64,000 nucleotides of DNA from Heliopora coerulea (Eukaryota > Cnidaria > Anthozoa > Scleralcyonacea > Helioporidae), in assembly GCA_030142905.1 (NCBI GenBank), contig JASJOG010000097.1, positions 930,001 to 994,000 of the forward strand. Direction: 5' to 3'. Position 1 is the first letter of the stretch. Every line of letters begins with the position of its first letter. A program made the translations under genes and the position numbers. Shown here piece after piece: positions 54,745 to 64,000 of this stretch. The notes under the pieces were generated by a model. It did no database searches. It saw nothing but the letters and a program-made list of their open reading frames with translations, and had not been told where the DNA came from.

Positions 54745-55286
54745 CAGACAACGATGTTCGTGTTGTAACCACTAACAAAGCGTTTGAACCAAAAGTAATG
54801 CCCTGTCTTCTGTAGTCGTTTTGGCTTAAAAAACATGATTTTTGTACGAAGATCCTTTTCGCGCGTTCTTAATGGCGGACTTCCAAAAATTCCTAGGAAC
54901 CAGACAGGGGCGGCGGAACAACATTTGTTTTGGGGATGGCTAATTTTTAGCTAAGCCAAAGAAAAATTTTAATTTAGTTTAGGGTATTAGCTATGAAACA
55001 TTTTTTAATGCGCATTCGAACATAAAAATAGTGCCCGGTTGTTTCGTATACATAAAGTCTAAATGAATTTTTCTTTGCATTCAGACAATCATTAACAAGA
55101 TATATTATCATAAGCCAAATGAAAACATTTATTCAAATGTAAGATAGCGGGGTCATTTCTAAAGGTTAGCAAGCCACAAAGGCTGAACCCAAGGTTAGAA
55201 TTTTAGAATTCATATACTATCACTAGTTTGATTTTGAACATGCTTTAATGGTTATGCTTAATAGCCTGAAAGTTCGGGCGTTTTGT

Positions 55287-58120
55287 CTTTAAAATTGACC
55301 AAAGAAAGTTTTCCGTCGACTATTCACCGCGATGAAATCCTTTGCGATTGCCTTTAGGTCAAGCTTTCCAATTTTTTCTTTGAATATAAACAGCAACATG
55401 ATGTGATTTAGCCTTTTTTGTGTCAATCTTGATCGCAATGTAGTTCTTCAAAAGTCAAAAAGAAAGTTCTTTTTGCAGTCGCAGACGACATTGGGATAGT
55501 CAGGTAAACACGTAACAGTCGGTCGACTTCACTGAACATAGTTTTAGAGAATTTCCTGTATTCATCACATCACAGAGAGTGTTTATTGACGTGACTTTTT
55601 TTATTCCAAAGTGATAATGTTCGTTTGCTGTCTTTATTAAATCTGGCAGCATTGCTAACTGAACTTTGAGACGCTCCATGTTTAAATCAGTGGAGTATTT
55701 CTCTACGAACTCTACGGAAAATTGAACAGGAATATCATTACACGATTTCAAAAGCACCTGCCCAATCTCCTTTATAATCTTTAGAAACTTCTGATCAAAA
55801 AGCCTTTTGAGTTCAGAAGCAAGGAGATCTAGAACTTCAAAATATTGTTTTCGGTAGTAATCTTCTGGTGTTGCAAAACGATGACTAGCAGTCCCACCAT
55901 CCACTCTCTTCGGAATTCGTATGCGTCTAGGTATTGCTGGAGGGTCTGTATGGTCTTTTGCTTCTGCTACGGTTGCTTGGTAAAATGTACCAAACTGATC
56001 GTCAGATCTCTGCCTTTCGAGAAATTTGAGTGCATTAGCAGGTGCAGAGGTGGCTTCTTGTGCATTTAGAGTACTGCTTTGCAATGTCTTTGAAAGTTCT
56101 TCCATTGCGCTGAAGACCATAAAGGATAGCTTCAAACCAAAGAATGCGCAAAATTTTTCCATCATTGCCATAAAACCAGAAGATTTTTTCGATATCTCAT
56201 CGGAAGAATCTTTACCGACAATGCCTAATTCAGTTTAGTAGAAACTTAGTCGAGTACTATTGCAAATGCTGCATTCTGATTGGCTACGCTACTCGCTATG
56301 TATTCGTCGATAGATAGCGAGTAGCAAAAATGGCTTCCACCTCTCGTTTTTGTGAAGTTTCTGAAGACGAAATAGAATACTTACTTGAAAGTGCGATCCC
56401 CGAGAAGGCGAAAAATGTTCTTTGCAAAGTGTGTTTCTACAAAAACAATTAGATTATTCGCTTTCGATTTCTATGAGGTGATAGCTGACGAGGGCGAAGC
56501 CCGAGTCAACTATCACCTCATAGAAATTGAGAGCTCGTAATCTAATTGTTAAATATATAACATCGTAGTTCTTGATTATAGCATCAAGAGCACCGGTATG
56601 TACCGTCCACCTAGTTGGGCAGAGAGGCTTTATTCCAGGTGTGTCATCATTCATCTCAGATTTCGAATTCTTAAAAAAAGTGCCAATCTTTTGGGTGAAG
56701 CACGAATAAGAGTAGCCAAATCTGATGCTAAGCTTAAAGCATCCTTAACACAATCACAATATCTAGCGTATTCTTGTAAGCACAGATTTAAGGAGTGAGC
56801 CAAGCAATGGATGTACACTGCTTTTGGTTCTTCCATGGCAATTCTTGTGGAAACTCCAGAAATGTGACCAGCCATGTTTGATGCTCCATCGTAGGCCTGA
56901 CCACGGCACTGAGTCAACTGCAGATTACAACGTAACAGGACATCTTTAAGGGTGGAAGTAAGTGTTTTTGCATCAGTCATTTCTACTTCAACAAGACCAA
57001 CCAAATCTTCATGAACTATGTAATGGTCATCAACCCATCTTAGGGAAACTGAGCAAGCCACCGTATATCATGAAGAAGTTCCCGCAGAATTATATGGGCC
57101 ATTAGCTGAATCAACTCATCGATGATGTCATGCGACTTACATGAACTATTTTTTAACCATTCTTTCAGTACAGGAACATCTTCTGAGCGGCACTTTAAAA
57201 TTTCTACAAGCTTACCCTCATCTTCTTTATGTCCCCTAATGGCCACTCCTTGTCGCACTAGGTATTTTAGGGACGACAATTGCTTCAATAATGTTTCTCT
57301 TCGTTCAACTTGTTCTTCAGCATGATAGTTATTAAGTTGAGCAGAAACACTTGGTTGCTGAAGTGCTTGAAACTGGAACAATGCTTCTCGATGGCTATGA
57401 CACTTCTCGTGTTCTCGAAGCCTCTGATTAGCTTCCTTCCAGTTGTCTAATCCTTTTTTGATAAAGGCTTCCTCACACTTTTGGCAGAATTTTAAATCTC
57501 TATGAGAGATGAATCGACGATAGAAGCAAAAAACTTTCCTCTGTGGCCCACAAAATGACAACCAGTTGTGCGTTTTATACCACTCAGACCGAAAACAACG
57601 ATTTTGACGCCCTTGACTTTTTCTTGTTATCTGCGCATAATTCAAGTTAGGCTGGTAAGATTGAGTTTGTTCAGGAAAGCAGCATTCGTTGTCACAGCTA
57701 GTTGCCTGGCTCGTAGCAGCATCAGTCGTTTCCATTAAATAATTTGAATCCCTAGCAAAATTCAGTTTGATCCAATTTCAATTGAATTTATTTCACAAAA
57801 AAATTAAACAACTTAGGTGAAAGACAGTAAAGACATCGGCTTTTTGCTTTGCCAAAGTCTCAAAGTCTCAAAACATAATAACATATTTACCTTGGGTCGC
57901 CATAGTCATTTTCAACCTCACTGTGAACGATTTCAGGACGGCTTGAACTTGAAGTGTGGCCGGAAGAGGGTGGTTCTTGTTCGATAATTGAACAAGTACC
58001 ACTTTCACTTTCTACAGTTAATACTTCGTTTTGCCTGTATTCAGAATTTTGTTTTTCTTCACCCTTTTGCCGCTTCCGTGGAAGAGGTGAAAAGAACTTA
58101 AACAGTTTTGACTGCTCCAT
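55287..58120 (-). pseudogene. hAT transposase (TTF-type zinc finger, ZMYM-like), inactivated
   Basis: Exon 1 (57891-58120) starts MEQSKLFKFFSPLPRKR and splices at GTAAAT to an acceptor (TTGCTAG) at 57751. Exon 2 codes a TTF-type zinc finger (WLSFCGP, FCQKCEEAFIKKGLDNWKEA, HEKCHSHREA) and then the DUF4371-like region. Near 57060 an internal deletion plus frameshift removes the stretch that normally carries the first catalytic Asp. The second Asp motif (GQAYDGASNMAGH) and CPTRW remain, to about 56560. A nested element interrupts the frame at 56234-56555. The gene resumes with GFMAMMEKFCAFFGLKL and ends in a frameshifted hAT dimerisation remnant (RLNHIMLLFIFKEKIGKL) near 55290. Related proteins are often annotated as zinc finger MYM-type 1-like. 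Confidence 0.85.
56234..56555 (+). mobile_element. Crypton-like MITE nested in the hAT element
   Basis: Closely matches 27933-28250: starts TAGTAGAAACTTAGTCGAG, then a short frame [19 protein letters not shown] and so on, and ends in a ~100-bp hairpin finishing CTAATTGTTAA. The coded start resembles the N-terminus of KIAA1958/Crypton-type tyrosine-recombinase proteins common in corals (inference). Confidence 0.75.
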
Positions 58121-58609
58121 TGATCACAATTTACTTTTATTAAAATTATTTTAATATTCATGCAGTTTTTTGGTTTTTTTCTCACACCATGTGGATTTGT
58201 TTAGAAGGATTATGGTTTGGTTTGGACAGGTAATGAAATTTATTGCTATCCATAGATCTCTGCGTGTCAGTTTTACATGAAGTATTTCGTCCAAATAAAC
58301 AATTGCAATTTATGCAAGATGGCGGTCGGAAATTTCGAGATATGAGACAATCTTAACCATTTAAACTCATGAATTTTTTATCAATGCTTCAGATTTAAAG
58401 GTAAAGGTAAGTAAAAAAAATCAATTTAAATACACATTTTGCTTACTCAAATCTTCAATAAATCACAATGTCTGTTATATTGTCTATTTCGTAATTTTAT
58501 ATTTTTCCAGTAAATATTGGGGGGCTAAGCACCCCAACTTTTACTTTGTAGGGTGGCTGAAGTCTCCCTAGTCCTCCGGTTCCACCTCCACTGGAACCAG
58601 AGGTGGACC

Positions 58610-60000
58610 GAAGAGGTTTCTTTACCCTCTCAGCAGATCAAAAAAAATCGAAACTTTTTTTCCAATTTTTTTTCTTCATGAAAACGCATGTGTGATGTTC
58701 TTTGTTTCCGAGACTTTTTTTAAAAAGGCTTGTTTTGAGAGCAAGCAGTTAGTTTCTCAGTTTTTTTTAATTTTATTTATCTTTTTTTTACCTCAGGTTG
58801 CAGCACAGGTCAGCACAATGTTTATTTTTCTTAATTTTTATAGAGATGAATTTCTCAAGGAATAAAGATCGATTTAGGATGCTTATGCAAGTCGTAATTT
58901 ATTCTTGGCTTTTATGAGAGTACCCTTGTGAATTTTCCTTTACTTTAACCTTCCATCAACGCAAAACCGTTTCAAGTTGTTTACATCGGATCCTGATTTT
59001 GGGTTCTCATTTATTTCTTGGTTGCCAACATTACCAGTATCCTTTTTCTATATTCGAATTCCTCCATCAAAAAGCCTGGGATCCGCACATTATCCTACAA
59101 CATTCCTAAATTGAGTGCACTGGATTCTGCTTTGGGCTCGTCCGCGTGGTTTTGTGAATAGACAACTTCATGCGCGCTCAACGTAGAATGCGCAAGTCAA
59201 CTGGAAAACTTGAGAGCGATTCGAACCCAGTGCTTCTGTTGCTAGACTATTTGAACAATCGAATCAACTGGGAACGCAGCGCTCGTTGAATCCAATTTCC
59301 GCATACATTTTCGATATTTTGCGGGTTGACTTTTGCAGAGGTGGTTAATCAAGAAATTTTCTTATGCAATATAATCGAAATTCTTGATTTCGTCATGGAC
59401 CAGTGTTCATTTTCTTTTTTAAAATTTAACTTCGAGAAACTAAACAAATATCGATCAGGATATTATGGCTTCATGAGTGCATATCTTTACAAATCCACGT
59501 CTCTGAAGTCAGTGAGTAGGACTGCAATTCAACATTTGTCATCATAGTCTTATTTTTTTAAAATCTGAACATTTTCTGAATTTTCTTCGTTTTAGTGCCC
59601 CTCGATTGCTGGTACCTGGAAGACGCGGTTAGGCCAACTTTACTAGTTGTACCAGTGGCACAACATGGTGGCATATTTTATCAGTTCGGTTCGGTTTGGC
59701 TTGAGTGTATAAACACGTGCCGTGCGTTTCCCCTGACAGGGCCTGACTGCTTTTACCCTGTGGCGGATCCAGGATGAGGTCGAAGGGGCCCGGGCCCCCC
59801 TTTAAATAAGATAATAACAGGTGTAATTTATGATAAAATTCGCTTCTTACTGAAGAAGTAGGAAAAGAAAACAGCGACAAGTGTTTTTTTTCCGAATAGT
59901 TTACAAAACTCAAGTTAAAAGGTTTTATAGTTGCACATTCTGGTAAACATTGTAAATTCACGCTTGAATATCTCAGTGGTCACTAAAAACTATCCCAAAC
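58610..60000. other. Intergenic, no gene seen
   Basis: T-rich tracts near 58620-58800 and a solo hAT-type end (CCCTGTGGCGGATCCAGGAT) near 59757. No recognisable coding exon. Confidence 0.5.
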
Positions 60001-60004
60001 AACT

Positions 60005-60110
60005 AATATATACCATAAATATATATATATATATATATATACCATATATATATATACCATATATATATATATATATACCATATATATATATATATATACT
60101 CTGATATATA
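60005..60110. repeat. (TA)n microsatellite
   Basis: Four runs of ATATATAT separated by CCAT, flanked on both sides by copies of TTCACGCTTGAATATCTCAG then TGGTCACT (near 59957 and 60117), so the array lies inside a short direct duplication. Confidence 0.92.
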
Positions 60111-60199
60111 CCATAAATTCACGCTTGAATATCTCAGTGGTCACTGAAAACAATCTCAAACTACTGAAAATGTGAGTTCTCTGGAGACTCTGAGCACAA

Positions 60200-61750
60200 G
60201 AGGACAATTGAAAAAATTAAGCGATAAAACAGAGACTAAAAAATGTTATTTTGTGACTTGATATTTAAGTTAGAACAAGAAACAGACAAGTTGAAACGGT
60301 TTGAAACCTTGAATATCTAGTCACAAGATGACATTTTTCGGTCTGTGTTTTATCCTTTACTTTTAATGGAGGACATTTTACTGTGTAATTACTATTCCTA
60401 GGCTGCCTCCCCTCTTCAAGCAAAGTCTGGATTCGCTAGTGGTACCCCCCAAATTAAATATAGGACAAAGACGTCAAACATGTTGTCCTCAAGCAGAGCA
60501 GCGCATGTGTCGATACGGCACAGCTCACCTGAACTCGGACTATAGCCGTGCCGAGCAGTGTGGCCCAGCCTGGAAAAGCGTGAGGGATTGCTTGGCACGG
60601 CTCGGTTCGGCACTGATAAAAAAACACTCAGTTTATAAGTTGTGCCGTGCCGTACGAGCGCTGGCACAGCCAGCACAGTTTCTGACAAGGTCTTAGTTTA
60701 TCTATTGGGAATAATCCAGGTCTGCAGCAAGGCGACAATATGCCATGCCAACGACGCATCAAAACAACCTTCTTTGCGAAAAGGACGTGTATTGATTTCC
60801 TGTTATACGAACCTGACTTTTACTAAAGACACTTCGGTCCAATATGTAATGAAGAACGTAAAAGTGGCTCTTCAAGATTTTGCCAAACATGGTCGAGAAT
60901 GTAAGTATTCGTTCAACTTCAGTCTTTAACTTTCTGAATTCTTCTTAGTTGGCTCACGACTTCCTCGCGTTCCACCGAGTGGGGAGTATATGTGACCCCC
61001 ATTTTTTGATACCCTCTGCTCGGGAGAAGTGACCCAACGTTTTGATTAAGAAGTAATTCCCTTTTTTCCAAAAAACTTATATATTTGATATTTAGCAGCT
61101 AATTTTCATGTTTTCATTCCAACTTAGGATAATAGACGACCTACCGACAACCTACGCAGACTACACCCACATATGCGAACACACAATATTGGCTTACCAC
61201 ACCTACACACGACAAAATAAAACAGATACATAAATAGGCCGACTGTTTCTGACTATTCCTCTTCTTTCCATGAAGATAACCGCCACTGAGGCCATCGAAA
61301 CGTCAGACTTCAACTGCAGTCTTTCTCAAGATTACAATAACCAGGACGATCTACCATCACCGACACAGGCTAATGTTTTGGAGATGGTATTTAGGAGCGA
61401 AAGCCCCATTAAACAACCCCCAAGACCGGTTGTGAAATATTAAAAATCAAGGTCATTCCGAAGAATTTGAACCCACGATTCTGGGCAACTAGTCCACTGG
61501 TCTATACCAATCCAGCGCAAAAGCTTCATTTTCTCCTGTAGTTTTGACACCAACCAATCAAGTGAGACTAGTTCAGCTGGACTTTTTCTTGAGTGACGTG
61601 TAGCCACACCCAGGGACGGATCAAGGTCGCGCAGGGCTCTCGGCATTCATGAGCAGCGGTCTTGTGGCGTGTAAGTCCAGTTATTGTATGTGCAATACAA
61701 CACCGACGCGAATATTGCAAAGTACTTACGATACAAATAGATGTAAACAT
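60200..61750. other. Intergenic, no gene seen
   Basis: A GC-rich block at 60480-60690 has repeated 'GTGCCGTGCC / GGCACGGCTCGG' motifs and may be a MITE. A hammerhead-like fragment (CACTGAGGCCATCGAAACGT) lies near 61284. No coding exon recognised. Confidence 0.45.
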
Positions 61751-61751
61751 A

Positions 61752-61944
61752 AAGGGCTGTTTGCACTTGCGAGTTTACACGTTGCGATTGTCATCCTGGT
61801 GTGTGAAATAAACACACGGCAGCCTATGCAGCAAGTTATCCGCTCATGATTCGCTGCAGTTTGTCCTCAACGCTCTCGTCAGTCAAACACATACTCCAAG
61901 ATGTCAATCGCAAGGCACAAAATTGCACGTGTGAACAGCCCTTA
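61752..61944. mobile_element. MITE family H, copy 3
   Basis: Ends AAGGGCTGTTTGCACTTGCG and (complement) TTGCACGTGTGAACAGCCCTT. The interior GATTGTCATCCTGGTGTGTG matches the copy at 24465. Confidence 0.85.
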
Positions 61945-61949
61945 ATACT

Positions 61950-62925
61950 TCTATGGCAACAATTCATGTACTTCACAAATGGTGAAGATTCCTACGATTT
62001 TAGTCGAGAAAATAGCACGAAAGATTGATGTAAACCAGTAGCCATACGTGTCAAAGATACACCAGGTGACTTGCAAAGATTCAAGAATTTTTAGCTTCGC
62101 TGTTCTTTTGAATTCAAGCACATACACCACGTGTTGTACCTCAATTCTTGGGCAGAGTGCAGTTTAGCGGACGCACTTGGATGCTGGACTGCACTGCTGG
62201 ATCAATAGTTGAGTAAAGTGAGATTTGGATGGAAAATTTTGAGACACAACGTAAATAAAAATGGGTTATTTTATGGACAAGGAAAAATGGGTTGTTTATT
62301 TAGGGTTATAAAAAATTTTATAAAGACGTGTATTTCGTGAAGGTTAGAGTTAATTAAATAAATCAAATGAATTATGAATGAGTATTAAAAGTACATATGA
62401 TTTTCGCTCCTTTCTAGGTTACGTTATATACTAAGTGGAATCTCAAAATCTCGCAGGCAGAATTAGTTGGTGACGAACGGAAGCTTCTACCCAGTAAAAC
62501 TATGATGGTGATTACTCAGCAATTAAATTTCACTGTAGTTACTCTAAATTTTAGCGTATGTCTATAGCATTATTTCGTATAAAAATGCCGATATCTCATG
62601 TATTTTTGTGTACATCGTCAAAATCTATGCAATACGTTTGTGGAGAAGACAGTCTGGATTCTAATCACAATCTTCAATGACGCAATGATGTTACAATGGC
62701 ACGTCACCAAATAAATAGAAACAAACCTTTACCCACACAAAAAGAATTTAACGAAATTACAATTTTATGCTGTTCGTTCTCAAATCTTAAACTCTGTGAG
62801 TCACTAATTGTGTTCATGCTACCATTCCTTAGCAAAACGTGAACGTCCTCCTCAAACGAAACACTCTTATTGTAATAATTATATGAGAACCAGTCATAAA
62901 AACGTACAGCGATATCTGTTTCTAC
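61950..62925. other. Intergenic, no gene seen
   Basis: AT-rich with no exon or mobile-element ends recognised. Confidence 0.5.
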
Positions 62926-62929
62926 GAAT

Positions 62930-63175
62930 AATTGAATCATAACGGCCCAGACAATAATTTTGAATAAAGGCATAACGGCTTAAAATCATTAAATTAATTT
63001 TAGCCGAGACATTGTAAATAAGATTCTACTCTGAAGATGTTGCGGGTTTAGCGACGAAACGTCAGTTAAATAAATTCATATACTTCAATCTATGTCTTCG
63101 TTATGCCTTTATTCAAAATTATTATCTGGGCTGTCGTATTTATAACACGACTAAGATTTCCGCCTGGATCGTAGA
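62930..63175 (+). mobile_element. Element with hammerhead-like motif near the Crumbs gene
   Basis: CTACTCTGAAGATGTTGCGG then GCGACGAAACGTCAG at 63026-63066. The flank GGGCTGTCGTATTTATAACACGACTA is shared with 36004 and partly mirrored at 62940-62980. Confidence 0.6.
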
Positions 63176-63179
63176 TTGC

Positions 63180-63685
63180 CAATATTTTGAATCATAACGG
63201 ATTTACAATAACTACGTACCATGCCTGCGAATGGTGGGAATGCGTACAAACTAGAATTAGTGGGAAAGAATTAAATGAAGCATTAGCTTCGAATGAAAAA
63301 TGAATGTTGCACATGCTGAATAGTGTGCGTGGCAAACATGACAGGTCAGACTAATCAAATATTACTAATATACATCGCACAAATAGCCATATCAACGTTG
63401 CTTACCAGTTGCACTAGTATTTAGACATCTTACATTACGTAGGAAATATTGAAACCTCTTCAAAATAATACCATTTCTGTTAAATTGTTACGACACTTTC
63501 GGAACTAAACGAACCAGACGCTTTCCAGTGTTTCGAAAATACTACAATGCAAAATTAATGCCGGAGGCCAAAAGGATTCGCTCCTTCTACTTACGGTACC
63601 TTTTTACAGCTGGGGAATTATAGTTGTGCTTCTAGCTGGAAAATTGGTGTCAGCGCCTTTAGCCGGAATTGGAACTCGGGAAAAG
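63180..63685 (-). other. Probable 3' flank or 3' UTR of the Crumbs-like gene
   Basis: Directly downstream of the stop codon at 63686. No polyadenylation signal could be assigned with confidence. No other gene seen. Confidence 0.4.
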
Positions 63686-64000
63686 TTAGATTAACTTTTC
63701 AGGAGGTGGCACCTTGATAACAACACTAAGTTGTTGTCCTTGCGCCTTTTCTTGACCCTGCGGGTTGTAAACCCCGAACGCAGAACTATTAGTCCGTTTA
63801 CAATAAACTATAGCACAAATCACGCAGGTCAATAATAGAAGCACTCCAACAGTTATACCGACAACCAGGTATATGAACTCGGCCTCTACTCCATCGTCTT
63901 CCGATGTTATTTCAATTTCACAGGCTTCCCCTTCGTAACCTTGGCGGCACTTGCAGTCACATCTACCCACAGCCCGGTCCCAAATATTTGTTCCATTCCG
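63686..64000 (-). CDS. CRB: Crumbs-like apical polarity protein, C-terminal part
   Basis: Crumbs is a transmembrane protein that organises the apical membrane of epithelia through its short tail. The frame is open to the window edge and ends at TAA 63686-63688. In order it shows the end of an EGF-like repeat (CDCKCRQGYEGEAC), an acidic stem, a hydrophobic membrane segment (YLVVGITVGVLLLLTCVICA), then a tail of about 38 residues. The tail carries FGVYNPQ, in the place of the FERM-binding GTYSP motif, and ends PPPEKLI, in the place of the PDZ-binding PPPEERLI of animal Crumbs. Both motifs at their usual spacing make a general EGF-transmembrane protein unlikely. The extracellular EGF and laminin-G repeats lie outside the window. 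Lys replaces the usual Arg in the terminal ERLI motif. Confidence 0.85.
   Translation of the reverse strand, partial: RNGTNIWDRAVGRCDCKCRQGYEGEACEIEITSEDDGVEAEFIYLVVGITVGVLLLLTCVICAIVYCKRTNSSAFGVYNPQGQEKAQGQQLSVVIKVPPPEKLI

Larger units (their letters stand above)
54905..58593 (-). mobile_element. hAT-superfamily DNA transposon, full length but defective
   Basis: The ends are inverted repeats: CAGGGGCGGCGGAAC on the left and, read from the right, CAGTGGAGGTGGAAC. The insertion is flanked by a perfect 8-bp target duplication GAACCAGA at 54897-54904 and 58594-58601, the hallmark of hAT. Inside is a zinc-finger/hAT transposase gene in several broken pieces plus a nested MITE. The element sits about 1.3 kb upstream of the Vav start codon. 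Confidence 0.95.

Overview
This window is intron-rich, AT-rich animal nuclear DNA packed with short non-autonomous transposons. The two recognisable genes (a full-architecture Vav and a Crumbs-type cytoplasmic tail), the exon sizes, and the tRNA-derived SINEs and Crypton/hAT/pogo-type repeats suggest a cnidarian, most likely an anthozoan such as a stony coral. The organism call is inference; no sequence search was run.

Layout. On the minus strand, from 53,598 down to at least 8,352, lies one gene of about 45 kb: an orthologue of the Vav Rho-family guanine nucleotide exchange factor. I reconstructed 34 consecutive coding exons. All have GT-AG introns, the reading-frame phases chain without a break, and together they total 2,793 nt or 931 codons. 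The domain order is CH, acidic tyrosine region, DH, PH, C1, proline-rich linker, SH3, SH2, SH3, the vertebrate Vav order. Only the last exon, the end of the C-terminal SH3, is not securely placed. Most exons are 32-120 bp and one is a 10-nt microexon.

The Vav introns and the 3' side (1-8,350) are filled with repeats. These include a ~165-bp satellite (1-1,740), a ~65-bp repeat, a pogo-type deletion derivative with TA target sites (5,031-5,691), at least eight MITE families, tRNA-derived SINEs, large polypurine and tetranucleotide arrays, and elements carrying hammerhead-ribozyme-like motifs. Several insertions sit within tens of bases of splice sites. Two exons (8 and 15) have been partly duplicated in tandem, leaving decoy donors and a dead exon copy.

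Upstream of Vav (54,905-58,593) is a complete hAT-type transposon insertion with a perfect 8-bp target duplication. Its transposase gene is broken by a deletion, frameshifts and a second transposon. From 58,602 to 63,680 I see only intergenic repeats. At the right edge (63,686-64,000, minus strand) is the last coding part of a Crumbs-like protein: EGF repeat end, transmembrane helix, FERM-binding and PDZ-binding tail. Vav (Rho GTPase activation downstream of tyrosine kinases) and Crumbs (apical polarity) are separate genes with no operon-like relation.
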